A stretch of DNA of 64,000 nt from JANWHQ01 sp963775275 (GTDB lineage: Bacteria; Pseudomonadota; Alphaproteobacteria; Caulobacterales; Caulobacteraceae), in the NCBI GenBank assembly GCA_963775275.1, contig CAVZII010000005.1:3410001-3474000 (forward strand), in the 5' to 3' direction. Below are positions 8,253 to 17,705 of the stretch, one piece after another. Within the stretch, counting starts at the first letter, position 1; the number at the start of each line of letters is the position of its first letter. The notes under the pieces were generated by a model. The model saw nothing but the letters and a program-made list of their open reading frames with translations. It was not told where the DNA came from and did no database searches. Position numbers and translations under genes: made by a program.

Positions 8253-9830
8253 ATGACTTCCCCCGCTGCAGCCGACGCGCGCGACCGCGTCATCGTCTTC
8301 GACACCACCATGCGCGACGGCGAGCAGTCGCCCGGCGCCTCGATGTCGCTGGAGGAGAAGCTGGAGCTGGCCAAGATCCTCGAGGAGATGGGCGTCGACG
8401 TGATCGAGGCCGGCTTCCCGATCGCCTCCAACGGCGACTTCCAGGCGGTCCGCCAGATCGCCGAGATCGTCACCGAGGCCACCGTCTGCGGGCTGGCGCG
8501 CGCCACGGCCAAGGACATCGAGCGCTGCGCCGAGGCGATCCGGCCGGCCAAGCGCGGGCGCATCCACACCTTCATCTCCACCAGCCCCGTGCACATGAAG
8601 CACAAGCTGCAGATGGGGCCGAACGCGGTGCTGGAAGCCATCCACGCCTCGGTCAGCCTGGCGCGCAACCACACCGACGACGTGGAATGGTCGGCCGAGG
8701 ACGCGACCCGCTCCGAGCGCGACTTCCTGCGCCGGTCCGTGGAGGTGGCGATCCGCGCCGGGGCGACGACGATCAACATCCCCGACACGGTCGGCTACAC
8801 CTATCCGGAGGAGTACGCCGAGGTCTTCGGCGACCTGATCCGAGAATATGCCGGGCGCGGACGCGGTGATCTTCTCGACCCATTGCCACAACGATCTGGG
8901 CCTGGCGGTGGCCAATTCGCTCTGCGGGCGTGCAGGCGGGCGCGCGCCAGATCGAGTGCGCCGTCAACGGCATGGGCGAGCGCGCCGGCAACGCGGCGCT
9001 GGAAGAGGTGGTGATGGCCCTCAGGGTGCGCGCGCGACTGCCTGCCGTTCCGGAAGCGGCGTGGAGACCGCACACATCACCCGCGCCAGCCGCTAGGTCT
9101 CGGCGATCACCGGCTTCCCGGTGCAGTACAACAAGGCCATCGTCGGCAAGAACGCCTTCGCCCACGAGAGCGGAATCCACCAGGACGGCATGCTCAAGCA
9201 CGCCGAGACCTACGAGATCATGACGCCCGAGGACGTCGGCAGGTGCGCGACCTCCCTGATCATGGGCAAGCATTCGGGCCGCCACGCCTTCCGCGAGAAG
9301 CTGAAGTCGTTGGGCTACGAACTGGCCGCAGCCGGCGCTGGACGACGCCTTCAGGCGCTTCAAGGACCTGGCCGACAAGAAGAAGCATGTCTTCGACGAG
9401 GACATCGTCGCCCTGGTCGACGATTCCCTGGCCGCGCGGCGCAGGAGCGGATCCGCTGAAGCGCCTCAGAGTCGTCGCCGGCACCGACGGGCCGCAGACG
9501 GCCGAGCTGACACTCGAGATCGACGGCGCAGGCCAGGAGCTCGGCCTGCAACGGCGACGGGCCGGTCGATGCGGTGTTCAACGCCATCCGCGCGCTGGTC
9601 CCGCACACCGCCATGCTGAGGCTCTATCAGGTCACGCCGTCACCGAGGGCACCGACGCACAGGCCCAGGTCACCGTCAGGCTCGAGGAGGAAGGCCGGAT
9701 CTCGACCGGGACGGCCGCCGACACCGACACCCTGGTGGCCAGCGCCATGGCCTATGTGAACGCGCTGAACAACCTCTTCGCCCGCAAGGAAAAGAGCGCG
9801 CCGGACACCAAGGTGGCCTCAGGGTTCTGA
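8253..9830 (+). pseudogene. leuA: 2-isopropylmalate synthase, multiply frameshifted
   Basis: The first 200 codons are a clean LeuA: VIVFDTTMRDGEQSPGAS with the metal-binding RDGEQ, then VIEAGFPIAS and INIPDTVGYTYPEEYAE. From about 8848 the coding signal jumps frames repeatedly: STHCHNDLGLAVANSL is in a second frame, AGARQIECAVNGMGERAGN in a third, then ETAHITRAS is followed by an in-frame TAG near 9094. QYNKAIVGKNAFAHESGIHQDG resumes, and further shifts occur near 9330, 9450, 9550 and 9635 before AQVTVRLEEEGRIS and the true C terminus. At least eight indels are needed. The enzyme would condense acetyl-CoA with 2-oxoisovalerate in leucine synthesis. The upstream promoter and attenuator are intact, so either a very recent loss or a poor-quality patch of sequence is possible. 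Confidence 0.85.
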
Positions 9831-9880
9831 CGCTCCACCGGGGCAGCCTGGAGGGCCGAGGCGAAGTCTCGGCGCCGGAG

Positions 9881-10432
9881 TCAGTTCGCGCCGTCGGCCT
9901 CGGAGGACGTGAACCGGCGATCGACCACGTCCAGGGCCTGCGGGGTCTGTTCCGATCCGCGCCGGGAGTCGGCCTGCGGCTGGTCGGGCGCGACGGGGTC
10001 CCGCTCCGGCACGGTCAGGACGGCGCGCGCGGCCGACGGACGGCCGACATAGGGCCTGACGTCGAGCCGAGCCTCGCGGTCCATCTGCTCGGCCGTCGGC
10101 TGGATGAGGGCCGGCGTGAAGCCGGGCGTGAGACTGTCTGCGCGCGCGGCCTGGCCTGGTGGCGTCAGCCAGATCCCCAGGCCGAGGCCGAGCAGGGCGG
10201 CGACGGCCGAGCCGGCGAACATCTCGCGCGTCAGCAGCGGCCTGATGACCCGCCCAACCGATCGGGAGAGCAGACGAAGGCTATCGAGCAGGGGGGAGAA
10301 GAGGTCCACCCCATCCAAACCAAGCGCGGGCCGAAAGGTTGCGGGAGCGGCCGGCGCATCGGCCGGCCGGGCGGCCCTGCCGCGCGCGCCGCGGCCCCTT
10401 GACGACAGACCTTGCATTCCTGTCGCACACAA
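9881..10432 (-). CDS. Single-pass membrane protein upstream of mreB, unknown
   Basis: A 183-residue protein with an arginine- and alanine-rich N terminus, one membrane segment at about residues 72-91 (FAGSAVAALLGLGLGIWL) and a C-terminal tail of about 90 residues rich in Pro, Asp and Gln (LDVRPYVGRPS, VPERDPVAPDQPQAD). It is divergent from mreB, and a comparable small uncharacterised gene sits between leuA and mreB in Caulobacter. Topology suggests a periplasmic tail. Either the Met at 10432 or the Met five codons later could be the start. Function is unknown; the conserved position next to the elongasome operon is the only hint. Confidence 0.55.
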   Translation of the reverse strand: MCATGMQGLSSRGRGARGRAARPADAPAAPATFRPALGLDGVDLFSPLLDSLRLLSRSVGRVIRPLLTREMFAGSAVAALLGLGLGIWLTPPGQAARADSLTPGFTPALIQPTAEQMDREARLDVRPYVGRPSAARAVLTVPERDPVAPDQPQADSRRGSEQTPQALDVVDRRFTSSEADGAN

Positions 10433-10546
10433 GCCACACCCACCTCAATCGTCGGAAAAGGCCTGACGCCGGCGCAAGAGGGGCGCGCCGTCGGCTAGCG
10501 CTCGCGGCGCGTGACAAAACTGATATCGGCCGGTGCAAGGACCTGC

Positions 10547-11590
10547 ATGTTCTCCTCCCTCTTCGGCGTCATCTCCAACGACATCGCCATCGACCTGGGG
10601 ACCGCCAACACGCTGATCTACATGAAGGGCAAAGGCATCGTCCTGAACGAGCCCTCGGTGGTGGCGCTGCGCAACGCCGGCGGGCGCAAGGTGGTCCACG
10701 CCGTCGGCATCGAGGCCAAGCAGATGCTGGGCCGCACGCCCGGCCACATGGAGGCCATCCGCCCCATGCGCGACGGCGTCATCGCCGACTTCGAAGTCGC
10801 CGAGGAGATGATCAAGTACTTCATCCGCAAGGTTCACAACCGCAAGGGCTTCGTGAACCCCAAGGTGATCGTGTGCGTGCCGTCCGGCGCCACGGCGGTG
10901 GAGCGGCGGGCGATCAACAATTCGTGTTTGAACGCCTCGGCCCGTCGCGTGGGCCTGATCGACGAGCCCATGGCGGCGGCCATCGGGGCGGGCCTGCCGA
11001 TCCACGAGCCGACGGGCTCGATGGTGGTCGACATCGGCGGCGGCACCACCGAGGTGGCGGTCCTGTCGCTCTCGGGCATCGTCTACTCGCGCTCGGTGCG
11101 CGTGGGCGGCGACAAGATGGACGAGGCGATCATCTCCTACATGCGCCGCAACCATAACCTCCTGATCGGCGAGACCACGGCCGAGCGGATCAAGAAGGAG
11201 ATCGGCACGGCGCGCGCCCCGGCGGACGGGGAGGGCCTGTCGATCGAGGTCAAGGGCCGCGACCTGATGCAGGGCGTGCCGCGCGAGGTGCGGATCTCCG
11301 AGAAGCAGGCGTCGGACGCCCTGGCCGAGCCGGTGGCCCAGATCATCGACGCGGTGAAGGTGGCGCTGGAGTCCACGCCGCCCGAGCTGGCCTCGGACAT
11401 CGCCGACAAGGGCATCATGCTGACCGGCGGCGGCGCGCTCCTGCGCGGCCTCGACATCGAGATCCGGGACCACACGGGGCTGCCGGTGACGGTCGCGGAC
11501 GACCCGCTGTCGTGCGTGGCGCTGGGTTGTGGCAAGGTTCTTGAACATCCCAAATGGATGAAGGGCGTCCTCGAATCGTCCATCGTCTAG
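10547..11590 (+). CDS. mreB: Rod shape-determining actin homologue MreB
   Basis: This is a 347-residue bacterial actin. The phosphate-1 loop is IAIDLGTANTLIYMKGKG, phosphate-2 is MVVDIGGGTTEVAVLSL and the adenosine motif is IMLTGGGALLRGLD. MreB polymerises on ATP under the inner membrane and guides the cell-wall elongation complex of RodA, PBP2, MreC and MreD encoded next to it. The start was set at the ATG at 10547 because MFSSLFGVISNDIA is the usual N terminus in this group, including the amphipathic membrane-binding end; an ATG at 10511 would add 12 atypical residues. Sequence identity to Caulobacter MreB appears very high by eye. The gene is intact. Confidence 0.97.
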   Translation: MFSSLFGVISNDIAIDLGTANTLIYMKGKGIVLNEPSVVALRNAGGRKVVHAVGIEAKQMLGRTPGHMEAIRPMRDGVIADFEVAEEMIKYFIRKVHNRKGFVNPKVIVCVPSGATAVERRAINNSCLNASARRVGLIDEPMAAAIGAGLPIHEPTGSMVVDIGGGTTEVAVLSLSGIVYSRSVRVGGDKMDEAIISYMRRNHNLLIGETTAERIKKEIGTARAPADGEGLSIEVKGRDLMQGVPREVRISEKQASDALAEPVAQIIDAVKVALESTPPELASDIADKGIMLTGGGALLRGLDIEIRDHTGLPVTVADDPLSCVALGCGKVLEHPKWMKGVLESSIV

Positions 11591-11748
11591 CCTTCGCCGC
11601 GCGGCGCGGGTCCGGCGCAAGCGTCGCCTTCGGGCCGACACAACCGGATGCGACGATGCGGCGCGTCAGGCCGCTGACGTCCGGCGCGGTATAGCGCCGT
11701 CGCCGGGGGCGGAGGCGACGGATCCAGGAGGCGCCCAGGGAAGCCGAC

Positions 11749-13008
11749 GTGTCGTTTCGCGACGGGCCGTTCAACGATCTGAAAGTGCCGCTGACGTGGA
11801 CGGCGGCAGTGGCCCTGGTCGTGGCCATCGTCGCGGGCCTTGCGCTGCTGCTTTCGGACCGCCGCGAGACCCTGCAGACCCAGGCCTATGGCGCGGGCCG
11901 GAAGGTGTTCGACCTGGCGGACAAGCCCGTCGCCGATGCGGTCTCGACGCCGGGGCAGTGGTTCTCGGGGATCGGCGACGCGGTGCGGGACTATCTGGCG
12001 GCCGGCGCGCAGAACGCCCGGCTGCGCCAGGAGGTGGCCGACCTCAGGGCCTGGCGCGACCGGGCCATCGCGCTGGAGGACGCCAACACCCGCTACCAGG
12101 CGATCCTCGGGCTGAAGACCGATCCGCCCATTCCCATGGTCACGGCCCGGGTGGTGCTGGACTCGCGCGGCCCCTTCGCCGACACGCGCCTGGCCAACGC
12201 CGGCTCGGAAAAGGGCGTGGAGGTCGGCAACCCGGTGATGAACGAGCGGGGCCTGGTGGGACGCGTCGTCGGCGTCACCAGCGGCGCGAGCCGGATCCTG
12301 CTGCTCAACGACGCCGCCAGCCGCACCCCGGTTCTGGTGGACCGCACCGACGCGCGGGCGATCCTCCTGGGGGACGGCGGCTCCAATCCGAGGCTCGCCT
12401 ATCTCAGGGGCGTCGCGCCGGTGAAGGCCGGCGACCGGATCCTGACGTCCGGCGACGGCGGCGTGTTCCCACGCGGCCTGCCGGTGGGTGTCGCGGCCAA
12501 GGGGCTGGACGGGCAGTGGCGCGTGCGGCTCTACGCCGACCTGACCGGCATCGATTTCGTGCGGGTGCTGGAATTCCAGGACTTCACCAAGCTGGTGGAC
12601 CAGAAGGCGCTCGACAGGCAGCAGATGCCGCCGCCCGTGGTCGGCCTGAAGCCAAAGCCGAAGACCGTGAAAGTGCCGGCCCAGGGTGCGGCGGCTCCGC
12701 CCCCGCCGCAGGCCGCCAGGAGCGGGACGCCGGACGCCAGACCCGCCGCGCCGCGCGCCGCCCAGGCCAAGCCGGCCGCCAGTCCGCCGGCCGCCTCCAG
12801 GCCCGCGCCCGCCGGCGCGGGCGGCGCGGTCAAGCTGAAGCCGCCGCCGACGCCGCTGGTCGTCTCGCCCGCGCGGATCAAGCCGAGGGCCGAGGGCGGC
12901 GGCCCGGCCGCGCTCCCGCCGACCGGCGCAAGGCCGCCGAAGCTGACGGTGGCGCCCAAGCCCGCCTCGCCCCCGGCCGCGGCCGCGCGCACGGGGGACG
13001 CGCAGTGA
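11749..13008 (+). CDS. mreC: Rod shape-determining protein MreC
   Basis: A 419-residue bitopic protein using a GTG start. One membrane segment (about 18-37, AAVALVVAIVAGLALLL) is followed by a periplasmic coiled coil (about 78-110, NARLRQEVADLRAWRDRAIALEDAN split over two heptad blocks) and the double beta-barrel core (RGLVGRVVGVTSGASRILLL, GDRILTSGDGGVFPRGLPVG). After residue 290 comes a long Pro/Ala/Lys-rich tail unlike that of most MreC proteins but known in Caulobacterales. MreC binds PBP2 and scaffolds elongation-specific wall synthesis. It lies 158 bp after mreB, and its TGA overlaps the GTG of mreD, showing coupling. Confidence 0.95.
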   Translation: MSFRDGPFNDLKVPLTWTAAVALVVAIVAGLALLLSDRRETLQTQAYGAGRKVFDLADKPVADAVSTPGQWFSGIGDAVRDYLAAGAQNARLRQEVADLRAWRDRAIALEDANTRYQAILGLKTDPPIPMVTARVVLDSRGPFADTRLANAGSEKGVEVGNPVMNERGLVGRVVGVTSGASRILLLNDAASRTPVLVDRTDARAILLGDGGSNPRLAYLRGVAPVKAGDRILTSGDGGVFPRGLPVGVAAKGLDGQWRVRLYADLTGIDFVRVLEFQDFTKLVDQKALDRQQMPPPVVGLKPKPKTVKVPAQGAAAPPPPQAARSGTPDARPAAPRAAQAKPAASPPAASRPAPAGAGGAVKLKPPPTPLVVSPARIKPRAEGGGPAALPPTGARPPKLTVAPKPASPPAAAARTGDAQ

Positions 13009-13520
13009 GCTTCCAGGACACCCGTCCGCTCGACCCCTGGCGCTGGATCGTCGCCCCGACGCTGCTGTGCCTGGCGGCGACCATGGCCTTCGCCATTCCG
13101 TTCGAGGCCTTCGGGTTCCAGGCGCCGGAGCCCATCTTCCCGCTGGCGCCGGCCTTCGCCTGGGCGATGATCCGTCCCTCGATCCTCGCCCCCATCATGC
13201 TGCTGGGCATGGGGCTGTTCCTGGACCTGCTGTGGGGCGGCCCCACGGGGCTGTGGGCGGTGTCGATCCTGGTGGGCTACGCCACCATCATGTTCTTCCG
13301 CAGCGCCATGACCGGCCAGAGCCGGCGGGTCCTGTGGGGCTGGTTCGTGGCCATGGTCTTCGTCAGCATGCTGACCGGCTACACCATAACGACCCTCGAC
13401 GCGGGCTCCCCGCCCAGTATCATGGCGACCTTCTGGCAGTTCCTGCCGACGTCCCTTCTGTACCCCTTCGCGCACCGGCTGATCGACCGGTTCGACGACG
13501 CCGACGTCCGGTTCCGATGA
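13005..13520 (+). CDS. mreD: Rod shape-determining protein MreD
   Basis: A 171-residue, strongly hydrophobic protein with about five membrane segments. It starts at a GTG embedded in the mreC stop (GTGA), so no ATG-based frame marks its beginning. Recognisable features are the first segment WRWIVAPTLLCLAATMAF, the FPLAPAFAWAMIRPSILAP loop and GLFLDLLWGGPTGLWAV, the conserved FLxDLxxGxPxG element of MreD. MreD completes the MreCD inner-membrane complex of the elongasome. Its stop overlaps the mrdA start by four bases (ATGA). Intact. Confidence 0.93.
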   Translation: MSFQDTRPLDPWRWIVAPTLLCLAATMAFAIPFEAFGFQAPEPIFPLAPAFAWAMIRPSILAPIMLLGMGLFLDLLWGGPTGLWAVSILVGYATIMFFRSAMTGQSRRVLWGWFVAMVFVSMLTGYTITTLDAGSPPSIMATFWQFLPTSLLYPFAHRLIDRFDDADVRFR

Positions 13521-15463
13521 ACCTCAACGAGCCTCAGATCTTCTTCGAGGAGGTGAACGAGCGTCAGGGCGCGTTCCACCGGCGCGCGTTCCTGGCCGGC
13601 GGCGCGGCCGGCGCGGGCCTCCTGGCCCTGACCGGGCGGCTGATGCAGCTGCAGCTGCTCGAGGGCGGGCGGTTCAAGACGCTGTCGGCCCAGAACCAGT
13701 ACAACTTCCGACTGATCCCGCCGCCGCGCGGCCGCATCGTCGACCGCTACGGGGTCGAGCTCGCCGGCAACCGGCCGGTGTTCCGCCTGCTGATGGCCCG
13801 CGACGAGGTGTCCGATCCCAGCGCGACGCTGGACCGGGTGTCCGAGATCCTTCCGCTGGACGCCTCGCGCAAGCGGCAGATCCTGCGCGACCTGGTGAAC
13901 AGCGCCCGCTTCGTGCCGGTCTCGGTGGCGGAGGACCTGACCTGGGACGAGTTCGCCAGCATCAGTGTGCGCGCGCCCGAGCTGCCCGGCGTGACCGCGG
14001 ACGTCGGCGAGACCCGGCTCTATCCCTTCGGCGGGGCCTTCGCCCACGTGATCGGCTACGTCTCCAGGGTCTCGGCCGCGGACCTGAAGCGCGCCGGCCC
14101 GAACCCGGACCCGATCCTGCTGCATCCCAGCTTCCGGATCGGCAAGCTGGGGGTGGAGAAGGCCTACGACCTGGAGCTGCGCGGCAAGGCCGGCGCCCAG
14201 AAGGTCGAGGTGGACTCCCGCGGGCGGGTCATCCGCAAGGACCCCAAAGGCGACGTGACGCCGGTCCCGGGCAAGGAGATCGCGCTGTCGCTGGACGCCG
14301 ACATCCAGAACCGGGCGCTGGAGGTCTTCGGCGAGGACTCCGGCGCGGCGGTGATGATGGACGTCCGCACCGGCGACGTACTGTGCATGCTCTCCGCGCC
14401 GAGCTACGACGCCAACCAGTTCGTCCGCGGCATGCCGCGCGACGAATACGTCGCGCTGGCCAAGTACGAGAAGAACCCGCTGCTCGACAAGGCGCTGAGC
14501 GCCACCTATCCGCCCGGCTCCACCTTCAAGACCATGGTCGCCCTGGCGGCGCTGGAAAAGGGCATCGATCCCAACCACACCTACGTCTGCAACGGCGTGT
14601 GGAACTGGGGCGGGCGGCTCTGGCACTGCGACAAGCACCACGGCGTGCAGAACCTGCACAGCGCCATCGTCACCTCGTGCGACATCTTCTTCTACCAGAC
14701 CGCGCTGCAGGTCGGCCCCGACGCCATCGCAGCCGTCGCGCGCCGGTTCGGCCTCGGCCAGATCTTCGACATCGGCATCCCGGGCCAGAGGCCAGGGCTG
14801 GTGCCCGACCGGGCCTACAAGCGCCGGACCTTCCCCAAGGACCCGGTCTGGCACCCGGGCGAGACGCCGAGCATGGGCATCGGCCAGGGATACACCAACC
14901 TCAACCCGCTGCAGCTGTGCGTCATGGTCTCGCGCCTGGCCAACGGCAGGAAGGCGCTCAATCCGCGGCTGGTGAAATCCATCGGCGGGGTCGAGCAGCC
15001 CTCCGGCGCGGCGGCCGCGGATCTGCCGTTCGCCCCCGAGCACATCAACTTCGTGCGGCAGGCCATGGCGGACGTGGTCAAGTCGGGCACGGCGGCAGCC
15101 ACCGCCCAGCTCGGGCTCGGGCCGATCATGATGGCGGGCAAGACCGGCACCGCTCAGTCCCACAACTATGGCGCCGGGCGCGGCGCCCACGGGGCGGTGG
15201 GCGCCTGGGAGCTGCGGGACCACGCCTGGTTCGTCGCCTTCGCGCCCTTCGACGAGCCGCGCTACGCCTGCTCCGTCCTGGTCGAGCACGGCGGCTTCGG
15301 CGCCGACGCCGCCGCCCCCAAGGCGCGGGAGATCATGCGCGTGGCGCTGCTGAAGGACCCGGAGGTGCGCAAGCGGATCGTCACCACGCCCGAGCCGCCG
15401 CCGCCGATCCCCGACGAGCCCGCCGAAGGCCGCGCGCCGCCGGACGTGGGGAGCCCGACATGA
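13517..15463 (+). CDS. mrdA: Penicillin-binding protein 2 (elongation transpeptidase)
   Basis: A 648-residue class B penicillin-binding protein anchored by one N-terminal segment (FLAGGAAGAGLLALTG, about 26-42). A dimerisation/pedestal region follows (RGRIVDRYGVELAGNRPV). The transpeptidase domain has the nucleophile in YPPGSTFKTM (Ser near residue 335), SCDIFFYQTAL as the SxD/N-region equivalent, and KTGTAQ near 542. It cross-links peptidoglycan during lateral growth together with the glycosyltransferase RodA. It is also the target of mecillinam in relatives. Its C-terminal tail is proline-rich. The start overlaps mreD and the stop overlaps rodA, giving a tightly coupled operon. Confidence 0.96.
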   Translation: MNLNEPQIFFEEVNERQGAFHRRAFLAGGAAGAGLLALTGRLMQLQLLEGGRFKTLSAQNQYNFRLIPPPRGRIVDRYGVELAGNRPVFRLLMARDEVSDPSATLDRVSEILPLDASRKRQILRDLVNSARFVPVSVAEDLTWDEFASISVRAPELPGVTADVGETRLYPFGGAFAHVIGYVSRVSAADLKRAGPNPDPILLHPSFRIGKLGVEKAYDLELRGKAGAQKVEVDSRGRVIRKDPKGDVTPVPGKEIALSLDADIQNRALEVFGEDSGAAVMMDVRTGDVLCMLSAPSYDANQFVRGMPRDEYVALAKYEKNPLLDKALSATYPPGSTFKTMVALAALEKGIDPNHTYVCNGVWNWGGRLWHCDKHHGVQNLHSAIVTSCDIFFYQTALQVGPDAIAAVARRFGLGQIFDIGIPGQRPGLVPDRAYKRRTFPKDPVWHPGETPSMGIGQGYTNLNPLQLCVMVSRLANGRKALNPRLVKSIGGVEQPSGAAAADLPFAPEHINFVRQAMADVVKSGTAAATAQLGLGPIMMAGKTGTAQSHNYGAGRGAHGAVGAWELRDHAWFVAFAPFDEPRYACSVLVEHGGFGADAAAPKAREIMRVALLKDPEVRKRIVTTPEPPPPIPDEPAEGRAPPDVGSPT

Positions 15464-16614
15464 TCTCGAGCGCCCTGTCGCGGCCCGGCGAGCGCGACCG
15501 CTGGATCGTCAAGTTCGGCGACATCGACTGGATGCTGTGCGGCCTGCTCTGCCTGATCGCGGGCGCGGGCGGGCTGATGCTCTATTCCATCGACGGCGGC
15601 GCCTGGTCGCCCTGGGCGGCGGACCACCTGATCCGCTTCGGCCTGTTCTTCCTCCTGATGATCGTCCTGGCGCTGGTGGACCTTCGGGTCTGGTTCGTCC
15701 TGGCCTATCCGCTCTACGCGTTCGGGCTGATCCTGCTTCTGGGCGTGGAGGCGGCCGGGGACATCTCGCTCGGGGCCAAGCGCTGGCTGGCGCTGGGCGG
15801 CCTGAGGTTCCAGCCCTCGGAGATCATGAAGATCGGCCTGGTCCTGGGCCTGGCCCGTTACTACCACGCCCTGTCGGCCGACGACGCGCGCCTGTCGTGG
15901 AAGCTGATCATCCCGCTCGGCATGATCGGCCTGCCGGCGCTCCTGATCGCGCACCAGCCGGACCTCGGCACGGCGATCCTGGTTTCCGCTACGGGACTTG
16001 CCGTCATGTTCATGGCCGGGCTCAGCCTCAGGCTCGTCGCCGCGGGCGTGCTGGCGGTCGCGGCGGCGGCGCCGGCGGCCTTCATGTTCGTGCTGCACGA
16101 CTATCAGAGACAACGGTTGACGACGTTCCTGCATCCCGAGACCGATCCCTCCGGGGCGGGCTACCACACCCTTCAGGCCAAGATCGCGCTGGGATCGGGC
16201 GGGCTGCTCGGCAAGGGCTATGGCCTGGGCTCGCAGAGCCAGCTCAACTTCCTGCCCGAGAAGCAGACCGACTTCATCTTCGCGAGCCTGGCCGAGGAGT
16301 TCGGCTTCGTGGGCTGCTTCTCGATCCTCGTGCTCTATGCGGCGGTGGTGGTGATCGCGCTGCGCATCTCATCCATCTCCCACAGCCATTTCGGACGCCT
16401 CGCGGGGGCGGGGGTGACCTCGACCTTCGCGCTCTATGTCCTGATCAACGCGGCGATGGTGATGGGCATGGCGCCGGTGGTGGGCGTGCCGATGCCGCTG
16501 CTGTCCTACGGCGGCACGGTGATGCTGTCGGTGATGATCGGCTTCGGCCTCGTCCAGTCGGTCAAGGTGCACCGCTACGCCGAGGTGACCGCGGGGCGGG
16601 GGACCCTGTTCTAA
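15460..16614 (+). CDS. rodA: Peptidoglycan glycosyltransferase RodA
   Basis: A 384-residue SEDS-family polytopic protein with about ten membrane segments. SEDS hallmarks include GAKRWLALGGLRFQPSEIMK, the LIAHQPDLGTAILV segment with the catalytically important Asp of QPDLG, the large extracellular loop (GYHTLQAKIALGSGGLLGKG, then NFLPEKQTDFIFASLAEE) and the C-terminal PMPLLSYGGTVMLS. RodA polymerises lipid II into glycan strands and works with PBP2. The ATG overlaps the mrdA stop (ATGA), making it the last gene of the mre operon. The following gene is convergent, 11 bp away, so the operon ends here. Confidence 0.96.
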   Translation: MISSALSRPGERDRWIVKFGDIDWMLCGLLCLIAGAGGLMLYSIDGGAWSPWAADHLIRFGLFFLLMIVLALVDLRVWFVLAYPLYAFGLILLLGVEAAGDISLGAKRWLALGGLRFQPSEIMKIGLVLGLARYYHALSADDARLSWKLIIPLGMIGLPALLIAHQPDLGTAILVSATGLAVMFMAGLSLRLVAAGVLAVAAAAPAAFMFVLHDYQRQRLTTFLHPETDPSGAGYHTLQAKIALGSGGLLGKGYGLGSQSQLNFLPEKQTDFIFASLAEEFGFVGCFSILVLYAAVVVIALRISSISHSHFGRLAGAGVTSTFALYVLINAAMVMGMAPVVGVPMPLLSYGGTVMLSVMIGFGLVQSVKVHRYAEVTAGRGTLF

Positions 16615-16625
16615 GGACGCCGCCC

Positions 16626-17618
16626 TCAGGGCCTGACGAGGGCCTCGTCGCCGGCGCGCACGAGGGCGTCGATGATCCCCGGCTCGGTCGAGGCGTGGCC
16701 GGCGTCCCAGACGATCTCGAAGTTGGCCTCGGGCCAGGCGGTCTTCAGCTTCCAGGCGGCGTCCAGCGGCGTGACCACGTCGAAGCGGCCCTGGACGATC
16801 CAGCCCGGGATGGAGCGCAGCTTGCGGACGTTCTTCAGGATCCAGCCGTCATCCTTGAAGAAGCCGCCGTTGACGAAGTAGTGGCACTCGATCCGGGCGA
16901 AGGCGGTGGCGAAGTCCACCTCGTTGAACTTGGACGGCCGCGCCTCGGGGCCCCTCAGCGAGATGGTGTCGCCCTCCCACTGGCTCCAGGCGGCGGCGGC
17001 CCGGGACTGGGCGGCGCGGTCGCCGTGGATCAGGCGCTTGAAGTACGCGCCCATCATGTCCCCCCGCTCGGCGGCGGGGATGGGCGCCACGAACCGCTCC
17101 CAGGCGTCGGGGAACAGCATCGAGGCGCCGTGCTGGTAGAACCAGTCCAGCTCCTTGCGGGTCAGGAGGAAGATGCCGCGCAGGATCAGCCCGGCCACCC
17201 GTTCCGGATGGGTGATGGCGTAGGCGAGGGCGAGGGTCGACCCCCAGGAGCCGCCGAAGACGGTCCACTTGTCGACGCCGCAGTGCTTGCGCAGCCGCTC
17301 GATGTCCTCGATCAGGTCCCAGGTGGTGTTGTGCTCGAGCGACGCATTGGGCCGCGAGCGCCCGCAGCCTCGCTGATCGAACAGCAGCATGCGCCAGCGG
17401 CCGGGATCGAAGAAGCGCCGCATGGTCGGGTTGGTCGCGCCGCCCGGCCCGCCGTGCAGGATCACGACCGGCTTGCCGGCCCGCTTGCCGCACTCCTCGT
17501 AGTAGACCTCGTGCCCGTCCTGAGGCGGCAGCCAGCCGAACGCTATGGGCTCGTTCTCGGGATAAAGCGTTCGCCGCGCGCCATGGGCGGTCGCAGCGGT
17601 CGCGGCGCTCTGTTCCAT
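16626..17618 (-). CDS. pip: Proline iminopeptidase
   Basis: A 330-residue alpha/beta hydrolase of peptidase family S33. The oxyanion motif HGGPGGATNP is followed by FDQRGCGRSRPNAS, and the nucleophile elbow is VFGGSWGSTLALAYA with the catalytic Ser near residue 125. The C-terminal region has IVQGRFDVVTPLDAAW, holding the acid Asp, and the histidine in WDAGHAS. The enzyme releases N-terminal proline from peptides in the cytoplasm. Length and motif spacing are standard for bacterial Pip. It is convergent with rodA and 87 bp upstream (in its own direction) lies the DUF423 gene, with which it may be cotranscribed. Confidence 0.92.
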   Translation of the reverse strand: MEQSAATAATAHGARRTLYPENEPIAFGWLPPQDGHEVYYEECGKRAGKPVVILHGGPGGATNPTMRRFFDPGRWRMLLFDQRGCGRSRPNASLEHNTTWDLIEDIERLRKHCGVDKWTVFGGSWGSTLALAYAITHPERVAGLILRGIFLLTRKELDWFYQHGASMLFPDAWERFVAPIPAAERGDMMGAYFKRLIHGDRAAQSRAAAAWSQWEGDTISLRGPEARPSKFNEVDFATAFARIECHYFVNGGFFKDDGWILKNVRKLRSIPGWIVQGRFDVVTPLDAAWKLKTAWPEANFEIVWDAGHASTEPGIIDALVRAGDEALVRP

Positions 17619-17705
17619 GCGGCCAATCTACTTCGGAAGCGCGCCGTGCATAAAGCGGGCTCTGTCCCCTGGACGGACTTTTCGCAGCCTGTGTTGCCGA
17701 TCGGG

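Noticed and set aside
10399..10427. Promoter for mreB (TTGACG)
   Set aside because: The -35-like TTGACG is good, but no acceptable -10 was found at 16-18 bases, so it is not listed.
13379..15289. 636-residue minus-strand open frame opposite mrdA
   Set aside because: It is a GC-rich shadow of PBP2 with His/Arg/Ala/Gly-rich composition and no recognisable domain. The same applies to the long shadow frames opposite the proton ATPase, RND pump, ppc and TipN-like genes.
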